A stretch of 64,000 nt of DNA from positions 2,596,602-2,660,601 of the forward strand of contig NZ_CH724156.1 of assembly GCF_000152625.1 (NCBI RefSeq), in the 5' to 3' direction. Under the pieces are notes generated by a model. That model had not been told where the DNA came from. It saw only the letters and a program-made list of their open reading frames with translations, and did no database searches. This document shows, piece by piece, positions 1-9,234 of the stretch (positions are counted from its first letter, which is position 1; every line of letters starts with the position of its first letter). The translations under genes and the position numbers were made by a program. This DNA comes from Roseovarius nubinhibens ISM. GTDB lineage: Bacteria > Pseudomonadota > Alphaproteobacteria > Rhodobacterales > Rhodobacteraceae.

Positions 1-1088
1 TCACGCTCTCGAAAATGATCCTCGACCGCGCGCCCAAAGGCATGTCCAAGGTCTATTTCGGGCTTGGCGGCTCGGACGCCAATGAAACCAATGTCAAGCT
101 GATCTGGTATTACAACAACATCCTTGGCCGCCCCGAGAAGAAGAAGATCATCTCGCGCTGGCGCGGCTATCACGGCTCGGGGCTGGTCACCGGCTCGCTC
201 ACCGGGCTGGAGCTCTTTCACAAGAAATTCGACCTGCCGGTCGAGCAGGTGATCCACACCGAAGCGCCCTATTACTACCGCCGCAAGGACCTCGGCCAGA
301 GCGAGGCCGAGTTCGTCGCCCATTGCGTGGCCGAGCTCGAGGCGCTCATCGCCCGCGAAGGGGCCGACACGATTGCCGCCTTCATCGGCGAGCCGGTGCT
401 CGGCACCGGGGGGATCGTGCCGCCGCCGTCGGGCTATTGGGAGGCGATTCAGGCGGTGCTCGAAAAACATGACATCCTGCTGGTCGCGGATGAGGTGGTG
501 ACGGGCTTTGGCCGTCTCGGCACGATGTTCGGCTCGGACCATTACGGGATGCGCCCCGATCTCATCACCATCGCCAAGGGGCTGACATCGGCCTATGCGC
601 CGCTGTCGGGCTCGATCGTTGGTGACAAGATGTGGAAAGTGCTCGAACAGGGCACCGACGAAAACGGCCCCATCGGCCATGGCTGGACCTATTCCGCCCA
701 TCCCATCGGCGCGGCGGCGGGTGTCGCCAATCTCAAGCTCATCGACGATCTGGGCCTCGTGCAGAACGCGGGCGCGGTCGGCACCTATCTGCGCGACCAG
801 ATGCAGGCGGCGCTTGGCGATCATGCCCATGTCGGCGAGGTGCGCGGCGAGGGCATGATGTGCGCCGTGGAATTTGTGCGCGACCGCGACGACCGGGTGT
901 TTTTCGACGCCGCCGAGAAGATCGGGCCGCAGGTCTCGGCCAAGCTGCTCGAGCAGGACAAGGTCATCGCCCGCGCCATGCCGCAGGGCGATATCCTGGG
1001 CTTTGCGCCGCCCTTCTGCCTGAGCCGCGAGGAGGCCGACCAGGTGGTCGCCGCCACCATGCGCGCGGTCAAGACCGTGCTCGGCTAA
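1..1088 (+). CDS. Class III (PLP) aminotransferase, 5' end outside window
   Basis: Fold-type I, class III transaminase moving an amino group from an omega-amino compound to a keto acid. The frame is open to the left edge, so the N-terminus is missing; the first in-window ATG at 15 is internal. Visible signatures are the ADEVVTGFGR motif and the PLP-binding lysine in ITIAKGLTSAY (codon at about 576-578). The EAPYYYRR stretch and overall pattern resemble putrescine/beta-alanine/taurine-pyruvate aminotransferases, but substrate cannot be read from sequence. It precedes an acetylpolyamine-deacetylase-like gene by 21 bp, which fits amine or polyamine catabolism (inference). Confidence 0.9.
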   Translation, partial: TLSKMILDRAPKGMSKVYFGLGGSDANETNVKLIWYYNNILGRPEKKKIISRWRGYHGSGLVTGSLTGLELFHKKFDLPVEQVIHTEAPYYYRRKDLGQSEAEFVAHCVAELEALIAREGADTIAAFIGEPVLGTGGIVPPPSGYWEAIQAVLEKHDILLVADEVVTGFGRLGTMFGSDHYGMRPDLITIAKGLTSAYAPLSGSIVGDKMWKVLEQGTDENGPIGHGWTYSAHPIGAAAGVANLKLIDDLGLVQNAGAVGTYLRDQMQAALGDHAHVGEVRGEGMMCAVEFVRDRDDRVFFDAAEKIGPQVSAKLLEQDKVIARAMPQGDILGFAPPFCLSREEADQVVAATMRAVKTVLG

Positions 1089-1109
1089 CCGAGGGGGCAA
1101 GGTGCTGCG

Positions 1110-2129
1110 ATGAAAGCGTTTTTCGACGACCGTCAGTGGAAACACGACCCCAAGAACTTTATGGCGGCGGGGGTCAAACGCGCCTGCCCGGAACAGCCCG
1201 AACGCATCGCCCGGCTCCATGCCGGGGCCGAGGCGGCGGGCTGTGTTTTCGAGGCGCCGCAAGACGCAGGGATCGGGCCGATTGCGGCTGTGCACAGCTC
1301 ACAATACCTGACCTTCCTGCAGACGATCCATGCCCGCTGGAGCGCGATCGAAGGTGCCGCGCCCGAGGTCATCCCCAATGTCCACCCGCGCCGCCGCGAT
1401 GACAGCTATCCCAGCTCGCCGGTGGGGCAGGCGGGCTACCATCAGGGCGACACCGCCTGTCCCATCGCCGCGCATACATGGGAGGCCGCCTATTGGTCGG
1501 CGCAATCCGCCATCGCCGGCGCCGATCACCTGGCGCAGAGCGGCACCCCGGCCTATGTGCTGTCGCGGCCGCCGGGGCATCACGCCTATGGCGATATGGC
1601 GGCGGGCTTCTGTTTTCTCAACAATTCCGCCATCGCGGCGCAGCGCCTTCTGGCCCAGGGCGCGCGTCCGGCGGTGCTCGACATTGATGTGCATCACGGC
1701 AATGGCACGCAGGATATTTTCTACGCCCGCGCCGATGTGCTGACCCTGTCGATCCATGCCGATCCCACCGGGTTTTACCCGTTCTTCTTTGGCCATGCCC
1801 ATGAACATGGCGCAGGCGCGGGGATCGGGGCCAATCTCAACCTGCCGCTGCCGCAGGGGCAGGGCGATGCCGAATTCCTCGCAGCCCTCGAGGTGGCGCT
1901 CGACCGCATCGAGAGCTTCGGCTGCGATGCGCTGGTGGTGGCAACCGGGCTCGACGCCCATGAGGGCGACCCGTTCCGCGCCCTGCGCGTGACGACCCAA
2001 GGCTTTGCCCGGATCGGCGCGGCCATCGCGGCGCGGGGGCTGCGGACGCTTTATGTGCAGGAGGGCGGCTATCTCTCCGAAGATCTCGGCCCCAACCTCA
2101 CCAGTTTCCTCTCCGGGGTGCAGGGATGA
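1110..2129 (+). CDS. Histone deacetylase family / acetylpolyamine amidohydrolase-like protein
   Basis: 339-residue zinc hydrolase of the arginase/deacetylase superfamily; bacterial members remove acetyl groups from acetylated polyamines or other small amides. Motifs: RPPGHHA (tandem His of the charge relay), DIDVHHGNGTQD (Asp and His zinc ligands) and GLDAHEGDP (third zinc ligand Asp). Length matches bacterial acetylpolyamine amidohydrolases. Its ATG follows the aminotransferase by 21 bp and its stop overlaps the next start by 4 bp, so the three genes are probably one transcript. The physiological substrate is not determined by sequence. Confidence 0.85.
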   Translation: MKAFFDDRQWKHDPKNFMAAGVKRACPEQPERIARLHAGAEAAGCVFEAPQDAGIGPIAAVHSSQYLTFLQTIHARWSAIEGAAPEVIPNVHPRRRDDSYPSSPVGQAGYHQGDTACPIAAHTWEAAYWSAQSAIAGADHLAQSGTPAYVLSRPPGHHAYGDMAAGFCFLNNSAIAAQRLLAQGARPAVLDIDVHHGNGTQDIFYARADVLTLSIHADPTGFYPFFFGHAHEHGAGAGIGANLNLPLPQGQGDAEFLAALEVALDRIESFGCDALVVATGLDAHEGDPFRALRVTTQGFARIGAAIAARGLRTLYVQEGGYLSEDLGPNLTSFLSGVQG

Positions 2130-3226
2130 GCCGGACCACATTCGACGTGATCGTCATCGGCGGCGGCATCGCCGGGATCAGCGCCGCGGCCGAGATTGCC
2201 CGCGACCGCACGGTCTGTGTGCTCGAGGCCGAGGATCAGCTCGCCTATCATTCGACGGGCCGTTCCGCCGCGATCTTCATCCGCAACTATGGCAACGCGG
2301 TGCTGCGCCGTCTCAACGCGCTGGCCCATCCGGCGCTGGCGGGCGAGACGCGCGCGGAAAACGTGCTCTCGCAGCGGGGCGAGCTGTTGCTGGCGCTGGA
2401 TCACCAGATGGATGCGCTCGACGCGTATATGGCCGGGACCGACACGATCGAGCGGCTGACCGCGCAAGAGGCGGTCGACCTGGTGCCGGTGCTGCGCCGG
2501 GATCAGATCGCGGCGGCGGTCTATGAGCAGGACGCGCAGGACATCGACGTCGACCGGCTCTTGCAATCCTACGCCCGCGCCCTGCGCGCCGAGGGCGGCG
2601 AAATCCGCACTGGGCAGCGGGTGAAGGCGCTTGCCCGCAAGGACGCGCTCTGGCAGGTCACCACCGCCACCGGCACGATTTCCGCGCCCACCGTGGTCAA
2701 TGCCGCAGGCGCCTGGGCCGATGCGCTGGCGGCGCTTGCCGGGCTGCCCGGCGTCGGGCTGCAACCGATGCGCCGCTCGGCGGTGATCATGGAGGTGCCC
2801 GAGGGGCTCGCGGTCGACAGCTGGCCGCTCTTCGGGGCGCTGCTCGAAGGCGACGAGGGCTGGTATGCCAAGCCCGAGGCGGGCCGCTTGATGATCTCGC
2901 CCGCCGACGAGGACCCGGTGGCACCGGGCGACGCCTGGCCTGACGACATGGTGCTGGCCGAAGGGCTCTACCGGTTCGAACAGATGGTCGACATCCCCGT
3001 CACCCGGCCAAGCCACAGCTGGGCCGGCTTGCGCAGCTTTGTGCCGGACCGGACCCCGGTGCTCGGTCTCGATCCGCTGGCCGAGGGGTTTTGCTGGCTC
3101 GCGGGGCAGGGCGGCTATGGGGTGCAGACCGCCCCCGCCATGGCAACGCTGGCCCGTGACGCGCTCAGCGGCGGGATCGCGGATGCGGGGCTCGCCACGG
3201 CGCTCAGCCCCGCCCGCTTTCGTTAG
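2126..3226 (+). CDS. FAD-dependent oxidoreductase, DAO (D-amino-acid oxidase/dehydrogenase) family
   Basis: 366 residues. The N-terminal Rossmann FAD-binding motif VIGGGIAGISAA lies at about residues 10-21, followed by the STGRSAA motif typical of DAO-family proteins, and a C-terminal GLDPLAEGFCWLAGQGGYG segment that closes the FAD site. Family members oxidise secondary or primary amines such as D-amino acids, sarcosine or glycine. The start overlaps the deacetylase gene (ATGA), implying translational coupling. It converges with the minus-strand GMC gene, overlapping it by 4 bp. Cytoplasmic; no signal peptide. Specific substrate unknown. Confidence 0.85.
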   Translation: MSRTTFDVIVIGGGIAGISAAAEIARDRTVCVLEAEDQLAYHSTGRSAAIFIRNYGNAVLRRLNALAHPALAGETRAENVLSQRGELLLALDHQMDALDAYMAGTDTIERLTAQEAVDLVPVLRRDQIAAAVYEQDAQDIDVDRLLQSYARALRAEGGEIRTGQRVKALARKDALWQVTTATGTISAPTVVNAAGAWADALAALAGLPGVGLQPMRRSAVIMEVPEGLAVDSWPLFGALLEGDEGWYAKPEAGRLMISPADEDPVAPGDAWPDDMVLAEGLYRFEQMVDIPVTRPSHSWAGLRSFVPDRTPVLGLDPLAEGFCWLAGQGGYGVQTAPAMATLARDALSGGIADAGLATALSPARFR

Positions 3227-4815
3227 AGCCCGCGGATCAGATCGCTCGCCTTTTCGCCGATCATGATCGCCGGGGCGTTGGTGTTGCCGCTGACGATCTC
3301 GGGCATGATCGAACAATCCGCCACCCGCAGCCCTTCGATGCCATGCACCCGCAGCTTGGCATCGACAACGGCGTCCGGCCCGTCGCCCATCTTGCAGGTG
3401 CCGGTCGGGTGGTAGATCGAGCTTGAGTTGCTGCGCGCCCAGTTGAGCGTCGCCTCGTAATCCTCCATGTCGAGGCTCTGATCGGGGCGGAACTCTTCCG
3501 AAATCTTGCCCGCCAGCGGATCATGCCGGGCGATCTTGCGCGCGATATTGACGCCATCGACAATGGTGCGCTGATCGGTCTCGGTCGCCAGATAATTGGG
3601 GTGGATCTTCACATAGCTCTTGGGGTCCGGCCCATCGAGCCGCAGCTCGCCGCGGCTTTCGGGGCGCAGCTGACAGACCGACATGGTGAAGGCCGAGAAA
3701 GGATGCACGCCTTCGCCGGGGCTGTCCGCCGACCAGGGCTGCACATGGAACTGAATATCCGGCGTGTCGAGATCGTCGCGCGTCTTCATGAACCCGGTGG
3801 CAAGGCTCGCCGCCATGGTCATCGGTCCGGCCCGGAAGAGCGCGTATTTGAGCGCGATCCGCGCCTGATTGACCAGGCTGCGCACCTCGTCATTGAGCGT
3901 CGGTTCGTTGCATTTGTAAACGAGCCGCGCCTGCAAATGGTCCTGCAACCCCTTGCCGACGCCCTTGAGCTCATGCACCGGCGTCACGCCATTGTCGCGC
4001 AGATGCTCGGCCTCGCCGATGCCCGACAGCATGAGGATCTGCGGGCTGTTGATCGCCCCGCCCGAGAGAATCACCTCGCGCGCCGCATGCACCGTCTGCT
4101 CCTGCCCCGATTTGTCGCGATAGGCGACGCCAGTGGCCCGCTTGCCCTCGAGCAGCACGCGGCTCACCAGCGCATTGGTGACGATGCGCAGATTGGGGCG
4201 TTTCTTGACCGGGTTGAGATAGGCCACCGCCGCGCTGCAGCGCCGCCCGTTGCGCGTGGTGAGCTGAAAATACCCGACGCCTTCTTGCTCTGCGCCGTTG
4301 TAATCGGGGTTGAACGGATAGCCCGCCGCCTGTGCCGCCGCGACCCAGGCATCGCAAATGGGCCGCTGAATGCGCATGTTCGACACCGACAAAGGCCCCT
4401 GATCGCCGTGAAACGCATCGGCGCCGCGCTCGTTGTTTTCGGCCCGTTTGAACAGCGGCAGCACGTCGTCCCAGCCCCAGCCCTCGTTGCCCATCTGCCG
4501 CCAGCGGTCGTAATCCTGCGGCTGTCCGCGCACATAGAGCAAGCCGTTGAGCGACGATGACCCGCCCAGAACCTTGCCGCGCGGCCAGTCGATGACCCGA
4601 CCATTCACCCCGGCGTCCGGCTCGGTGTGATAGCACCAGTCGACGCTCGGGTTATGCATCGTTTTGAAATAGCCCACCGGGATGTGAATCCACGGGTTCC
4701 GGTCCGCCGGACCGGCCTCGAGCAGCACCACGTTGACCTTCGGGTCCTCGCTCAGCCGATTGGCCAGAACACAGCCCGCCGAGCCCGCGCCCACAATCAC
4801 ATAATCCGCTTTCAC
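3223..4815 (-). CDS. GMC-family oxidoreductase (choline/alcohol dehydrogenase-like)
   Basis: 530-residue FAD enzyme. N-terminal [10 protein letters not shown] binds [17 protein letters not shown] is the first GMC signature and [16 protein letters not shown] the second; the C-terminal catalytic His lies in [11 protein letters not shown] and the partner Asn in VSGNTNAPA. The family oxidises primary alcohols, including choline to betaine aldehyde (BetA), but BetA assignment is not secure without a betB or betI neighbour. It is divergent from the TRAP transporter and shares a 108-bp intergenic region with it, so the two could respond to the same regulator. Confidence 0.88.
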   Translation of the reverse strand: MKADYVIVGAGSAGCVLANRLSEDPKVNVVLLEAGPADRNPWIHIPVGYFKTMHNPSVDWCYHTEPDAGVNGRVIDWPRGKVLGGSSSLNGLLYVRGQPQDYDRWRQMGNEGWGWDDVLPLFKRAENNERGADAFHGDQGPLSVSNMRIQRPICDAWVAAAQAAGYPFNPDYNGAEQEGVGYFQLTTRNGRRCSAAVAYLNPVKKRPNLRIVTNALVSRVLLEGKRATGVAYRDKSGQEQTVHAAREVILSGGAINSPQILMLSGIGEAEHLRDNGVTPVHELKGVGKGLQDHLQARLVYKCNEPTLNDEVRSLVNQARIALKYALFRAGPMTMAASLATGFMKTRDDLDTPDIQFHVQPWSADSPGEGVHPFSAFTMSVCQLRPESRGELRLDGPDPKSYVKIHPNYLATETDQRTIVDGVNIARKIARHDPLAGKISEEFRPDQSLDMEDYEATLNWARSNSSSIYHPTGTCKMGDGPDAVVDAKLRVHGIEGLRVADCSIMPEIVSGNTNAPAIMIGEKASDLIRGL

Positions 4816-4882
4816 AGCCCATCTCCTCCGCCTTGATGGAAAAAAACACTAGGCAGATTGCGAATGTTAATCTAGTCTTTTT

Positions 4883-4899
4883 TGAAACGATACGTCTCA
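4883..4899. promoter_or_regulatory. Imperfect 17-bp palindrome between GMC gene and dctP
   Basis: The sequence TGAAACGATACGTCTCA has near-symmetrical arms (TGAAAC versus the complement of GTCTCA, 5 of 6 matching) around a 5-bp centre. It lies in the divergent promoter region, 25 bp before the dctP start. IclR-family regulators often bind GAAAC-type palindromes, and an IclR gene closes this TRAP operon, so it is a candidate operator. This rests on inspection of one site only. Confidence 0.35.
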
Positions 4900-4923
4900 A
4901 TAATCGCCATTAGGGAGGAAAAT

Positions 4924-6156
4924 ATGGCTGTTTATGATAGAATTAAGGGAGTCTCGCGGAGGGATTTTTTCCGTGTTGCAGGCACTTACGGGCTAAGCTC
5001 CACCATGCTGGCGGCGGGGGCTTTTGGCGGCGCGATGACGGCCGGCAACCTCGCGTCAGCCGCCGAATCGACCTACACGCGGCGATTCTCCAAAGAGGCC
5101 AAGCACACGCTCAAATTCGGCGCTTCCGGCTTTAACCCGCAGAACCTTCTGATCGAACGCGCCGGCGCGCTCGAATTTGCCCGCGATCTCGAAGCCCGCA
5201 CAGACGGGGAGATTCGCGTCGAATTCATCGGCAACAACCAGCTCTGCGGTCAGCTCTCCTGCGTCGAGAAAACCCAGCAGGGCATCACCGACATCTATGC
5301 CGCCTCGACCCAGAACTCGGCCGGGGGCGCGCCCTATCTCAACGTGCTCGACTATGCCTATATGTTCCCGGGCCGCGCGTCGCAGTACCACTTCCTCTAC
5401 AGCCCCGAGAGCCAGCGCATCCTGCGGGACCCCTATGAGAAACGTCACGGGCTCAAATTCCTGTTCAGCCATTGCGAGCTGCGCGGCATTCAGCTCGGCC
5501 TGTCGTGGCAGGACAAACCCACCGTGACCAAGCTCGAACAGCTCTTCGGCACCAAGAACCGCGTGACCGGCACCCAGCTTGGCCGCATCGCCATGGAGGC
5601 GCTCAACCTCAACCCGGTCCCCGTGGCTTGGGAAGAAACCCTCGACGGGCTGAAACAAGGCCTGATCGACGGCGCCGAAACCTGGGCCTCGGCCGTGGCC
5701 TATGCCAACATGTCGCCGGTGGTCTCACAATCGGTCGACCTCAAGTTCTTCTGCGGCACGGAACACACCGCCATGTCGGCCTCTGTCTTCGACAGCCTCG
5801 GCGGCGATCTGCAGGATGCGGTTCTCGAATCCGCCTATTGGGCACAGACCCATGTTCAGGCCGCCAACGAGGCCGCGCTGGTCAAGACAGTGGGTTTCTC
5901 GGACCCGCAGCTGCCCAACACGATCTTTGCCGAAAACAACGTGCGCAACGCCTTCCTCGCCGAAGATCAGATCAAGATGGCCGAGGAAATGTGTTCGCCC
6001 GAGTTCCAGCCGCAGCTCTGGGAACAGTGGCGCGACCGTCTCAACAAATGGGCCGGTGGCATCGACACCTATCAGGAAATCTACAACATCGCCCGCGAGG
6101 TCGACAAAGATATGCTGCCTGAGAACGTCGAACCCCGCCGCTGGTGGAAAGGCTAA
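4924..6156 (+). CDS. dctP: TRAP transporter periplasmic solute-binding protein (DctP family), Tat-exported
   Basis: 410 residues from the ATG at 4924, chosen because AGGGAGGAA lies just upstream; an in-frame ATG at 4882 has no such site. The N-terminus carries a twin-arginine signal (SRRDFF) followed by a hydrophobic alanine/glycine-rich stretch, so it is exported folded via Tat. The body shows the DctP-type pattern (ELRGIQLG, VTGTQLGRIAMEALNLNPVPVAWEE). It captures a substrate, probably a carboxylate or zwitterion, and delivers it to DctQM. The gene is followed by a strong stem-loop and then dctQ. Ligand unknown. Confidence 0.9.
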   Translation: MAVYDRIKGVSRRDFFRVAGTYGLSSTMLAAGAFGGAMTAGNLASAAESTYTRRFSKEAKHTLKFGASGFNPQNLLIERAGALEFARDLEARTDGEIRVEFIGNNQLCGQLSCVEKTQQGITDIYAASTQNSAGGAPYLNVLDYAYMFPGRASQYHFLYSPESQRILRDPYEKRHGLKFLFSHCELRGIQLGLSWQDKPTVTKLEQLFGTKNRVTGTQLGRIAMEALNLNPVPVAWEETLDGLKQGLIDGAETWASAVAYANMSPVVSQSVDLKFFCGTEHTAMSASVFDSLGGDLQDAVLESAYWAQTHVQAANEAALVKTVGFSDPQLPNTIFAENNVRNAFLAEDQIKMAEEMCSPEFQPQLWEQWRDRLNKWAGGIDTYQEIYNIAREVDKDMLPENVEPRRWWKG

Positions 6157-6174
6157 TCAACCTTTACGAGTAGG

Positions 6175-6208
6175 GATGGCCGGCCCGAGGGACGACGGGC
6201 CGGCCATC
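6175..6208 (+). other. Intercistronic stem-loop between dctP and dctQ
   Basis: A perfect 12-bp stem (GATGGCCGGCCC pairing with GGGCCGGCCATC) with a 10-nt loop, not followed by a T tract. In TRAP operons such structures usually protect the binding-protein mRNA or attenuate transcription into the permease genes, giving more DctP than DctQM. It is a less likely true terminator because dctQ and dctM have no obvious separate promoter. Confidence 0.6.
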
Positions 6209-6264
6209 TGGTTCTGTGACGTTCGGCAGGGGAGTGCCGAGGCAATTCAAAAGGGAGGGGTGCA

Positions 6265-6930
6265 ATGTCACTCTGGTCGGAGAGCGCCGATATAATAAGC
6301 GCTTTGGCATCGAATGATGCCTGGGAAATCCGCGAGGCGTTGAAATCGGACGCCGCATGGTATGTGGGCACGCTCGCCGCCGGTTTGGGCGGTCTGGCGG
6401 TCATGGGGCTTTACCGCCTCGTGCCCTTTATCGAGCGCCACCTCGAACGCACGATCATGGTGGTGAGTTATCTCGCCATCGCCTTCATCATCTTCTGGGG
6501 GGTGGTCGACCGTTTCGTGTTCTCGAGCCAGGAACCCTGGTCGACGACCATCCCGCCGCTTCTGTTCATGGTGATGGCCTGGTTCGGGGCCTCCTATAAC
6601 GTCCGGCTGCGCACCCATCTGTCGTTTTCCGAATTCCGCTCGCGGATGCCGCGCGGCGGCCAGTTCTTCTGCCTCTGCCTCGACAACGTGCTGTGGTTCA
6701 TCTTCGCGGTGATCGTCTTTGTGACGACCTGCCGGGTGGCCGCGCTCTCGGCCTCGAACTTTCAGATCGTTCTGGGCACCGACGACGTGCTGCAATGGTG
6801 GTTCCTGGTGACCGCGCCCCTGGCCTTCGTGCTGATGGTGGCGCGGCTCTGGCAGAACTTCTTTGAAGACGTCGACAATTTGAAACAAAACGAGCCGCTG
6901 ATCCGGCAGGCCGTGATCGGGGGGGACTGA
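6265..6930 (+). CDS. dctQ: TRAP transporter small permease (DctQ family)
   Basis: 221-residue integral membrane protein with about four hydrophobic segments (near residues 35-52, 70-90, 95-112 and 135-160, with another near 175-195). It pairs with DctM to form the sodium-dependent TRAP membrane complex. Start ATG has GGGAGGGG upstream. The stop is 2 bp before the dctM start, consistent with coupled synthesis of the two membrane subunits. Sequence conservation in this family is low; the call rests on length, topology and position between dctP and dctM. Confidence 0.85.
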   Translation: MSLWSESADIISALASNDAWEIREALKSDAAWYVGTLAAGLGGLAVMGLYRLVPFIERHLERTIMVVSYLAIAFIIFWGVVDRFVFSSQEPWSTTIPPLLFMVMAWFGASYNVRLRTHLSFSEFRSRMPRGGQFFCLCLDNVLWFIFAVIVFVTTCRVAALSASNFQIVLGTDDVLQWWFLVTAPLAFVLMVARLWQNFFEDVDNLKQNEPLIRQAVIGGD

Positions 6931-6932
6931 GC

Positions 6933-8291
6933 ATGACCGATGGGACTTGGATTACACTGATCTCTCTCGGGGTCACCTTTCTCTTCATGATCGGCGTGCC
7001 GGTGCTGTTGATCATCGCCTATTGGGTGATCGGCTGCTCCTTCGTGCTGGGCCTCACCCTCGACAATATGGGGGCAGAGCTTCTCAACGTGTTCAACAAG
7101 GGCTTTGCCCTGCTGGCGATGCCGCTCTTCATCCTGACCGGCGACCTGATCAACCAATCCGGCATCGCGCGACGATTGTCCGATTTCGCCTATGCCTGTC
7201 TGGGCTGGCTGCGCGGCGGTCTCGCCATGGCGTCGCTCGGGGCCTGCGGTCTCTTTGCCGCGATCTCGGGGTCGAACTCGGCCACCACGGCGACCATCGG
7301 CTCGATGCTGCATCCCGAAATGGTCAAGGGCGGCTATGACGAACGCTTTTCCGCGGCCACCGCGGCGGCAGGCGGCACGGTGGGGATCATCATCCCGCCC
7401 TCGATCATCTTCATCGTCTACGGCTTCTTGATGAACCTGCCGATCTCGGACCTCTTCGTCGCGGGCATCCTGCCCGGCACGCTGATGGTGGTGGGGATGC
7501 AGCTCGCCTGCTGGATCATCTGCCGCGCCAATGGCTGGGGCTTTCTCATCCCGCTGCAGCTCAACCGCGTGCTGAAAACCGCCTTTGGCGCCTGGCTCGG
7601 CTTCTTTGCCATCGGCCTCGTGCTCTGGGGGATCTACACCGGGAAATTCTCGCCCACCGAGGCGGCTGGCGTCACCGTCGGCTTCTGTGTCATCGCGGGC
7701 CTTCTGAGCTGGGTGGTGAGCCGCGCGCTCAACCTGCGCGACGACAAAACCTGGAAAGAGAAATCCTACGCCGAGATGCTCGTCGTCGAAGGCTTCACCA
7801 TCCCGCAACTGCCGGGCATCGTGATGCGCTCGGCCCAGATCACCGGCATTCTCGCGCCGCTCATCGCCATCTCGGTGGTGATGCAGCAGATCCTGTCGCT
7901 GCTGGGCGCCCAGCAGGTGATCGGCGATTTCGTGACCTCGATGGGCGGCTATTACGCCGTGCTCTTCACCGCGATGATCATCGTCTTTGTCTCGGGCATG
8001 GTGCTCGAGAGCCTGCCGGTGACGATCATCCTCGCGCCGATCCTCGCGCCCATCGCGGCCGATGTCGGCGTCGATCCGGTGCATTTCTCGGTGATCTTCC
8101 TCGTCGGCGCCTCGATCGGCTTTATCACGCCGCCTTATGGGCTCAACCTCTATGTCGCCTCCGGCGTCACCGGGGTTCCGTATTTCCGTCTGTTGAAATA
8201 CACTGTGCCCTATCTTGTGGCATTGATTTCAGTGTGGATTCTGGTGTCTCTGGTGCCAGAGCTTGCCCTGATCCTTCTGCCGGCGAGATAA
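6933..8291 (+). CDS. dctM: TRAP transporter large permease (DctM family)
   Basis: 452-residue polytopic membrane protein and the main transport subunit. Typical DctM features are the NVFNKGFALLAMPLFILTGDL region, the SGSNSATTATIGSM motif, GGTVGIIIPPSI and the C-terminal VGASIGFITPPYGLNLYVASGV repeat of the elevator-type fold. About a dozen membrane segments are expected. Third gene of dctP-dctQ-dctM; the IclR regulator follows 15 bp later and may be cotranscribed. Confidence 0.93.
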   Translation: MTDGTWITLISLGVTFLFMIGVPVLLIIAYWVIGCSFVLGLTLDNMGAELLNVFNKGFALLAMPLFILTGDLINQSGIARRLSDFAYACLGWLRGGLAMASLGACGLFAAISGSNSATTATIGSMLHPEMVKGGYDERFSAATAAAGGTVGIIIPPSIIFIVYGFLMNLPISDLFVAGILPGTLMVVGMQLACWIICRANGWGFLIPLQLNRVLKTAFGAWLGFFAIGLVLWGIYTGKFSPTEAAGVTVGFCVIAGLLSWVVSRALNLRDDKTWKEKSYAEMLVVEGFTIPQLPGIVMRSAQITGILAPLIAISVVMQQILSLLGAQQVIGDFVTSMGGYYAVLFTAMIIVFVSGMVLESLPVTIILAPILAPIAADVGVDPVHFSVIFLVGASIGFITPPYGLNLYVASGVTGVPYFRLLKYTVPYLVALISVWILVSLVPELALILLPAR

Positions 8292-8306
8292 CCTGCGGAG
8301 TGCGCG

Positions 8307-9086
8307 ATGCCTGACGATATGGCCAAAGGCAAGGAAAGCCAGATCCCAACCAATCTGCGGCTTCTTCTGATCCTCGAAGAGGTCGCGGCGCGGGGGGTGG
8401 CGGTCAAACCGTCCGAGCTGACCGAGGCCATGGGCCTGCCCAAACCCACGGTGCATCGCCTGTTGCAGACCGCCGAGGCCGAAGGTTTCCTGCAACGTGA
8501 CATAGACGGTCGGGCCTATGGGCCCGGCCCCCGGCTCCGGGCGCTGTCGATGAACACCATGTCGTCGGAGCGCCTGCGCACCGCGCGTCTCGCCATTCTC
8601 AAATCCGTCTCGGATGAAATTGGCGAGACCTGCAACCTCACCACCCCCGACCGCGAAGGCATGACCTATCTCGACCGCGTCGAGACGAGCTGGCCGCTGC
8701 GCATCCAGCTGCCCATCGGCACCCAGGTGCCGTTTCATGCCACCTCGAGCGGCAAGCTTTACCTCTCGACCCTGCGCTCGCGGGCGCTGCAGGGCTATCT
8801 GGCGGGGGCCAAGCTCACCGCGCATACGCCCAACACGATCACCGATCCCGAGGCGCTGGCACGCGAATTGGGACTGATCCGCAAACAGGGCTATGCCACC
8901 GACCATCAGGAATTTCTGCCCCAGATGGTCGCCGTCGCGGTCCCGGTGCTCGACGCCCAAGACCGGCTCTTGGCGACGCTTGCGGTCCACGCCCCGCTGC
9001 AACGGCGCAGCGTTGACGATCTCTTGGGCTTTCTCGACGTGCTGCGCGATGGCGCGCGGCGTCTGTCCCAGCTCCACGCGGGCTAG
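8307..9086 (+). CDS. IclR-family transcriptional regulator
   Basis: 259 residues with an N-terminal winged helix-turn-helix (about residues 15-70; LTEAMGLPKPTVHRLLQTAEAEGFL is split here as the recognition region LPKPTVHRLLQT) and a C-terminal effector domain containing the family patterns YLDRVE, LPIGTQVPFHATSSGKLYL and GYATDHQEFLPQMVAVAVPV. IclR proteins sense the substrate or an intermediate of the neighbouring pathway. Position directly after dctM makes the TRAP transporter and flanking catabolic genes the likely targets. Confidence 0.92.
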   Translation: MPDDMAKGKESQIPTNLRLLLILEEVAARGVAVKPSELTEAMGLPKPTVHRLLQTAEAEGFLQRDIDGRAYGPGPRLRALSMNTMSSERLRTARLAILKSVSDEIGETCNLTTPDREGMTYLDRVETSWPLRIQLPIGTQVPFHATSSGKLYLSTLRSRALQGYLAGAKLTAHTPNTITDPEALARELGLIRKQGYATDHQEFLPQMVAVAVPVLDAQDRLLATLAVHAPLQRRSVDDLLGFLDVLRDGARRLSQLHAG

Positions 9087-9234
9087 GCCAGGCTGCTCCG
9101 GGCCCAGCCGAACCGGGCTGGCTTAGGCCGGACCTAACCCCGGCTGAGTGATAGATTTCTTTCTCCTTACCCGATTATCTGGAACTCTCCCCTCAACACG
9201 CAGCCTTCGGGCGGCATTGCGAAAGGGGCCGGAT

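Noticed and set aside
4882..4923. Upstream ATG extending DctP by 14 residues
   Set aside because: It would bury the Tat signal away from the N-terminus, overlap the palindrome, and lacks the AGGGAGGAA site that precedes ATG 4924.
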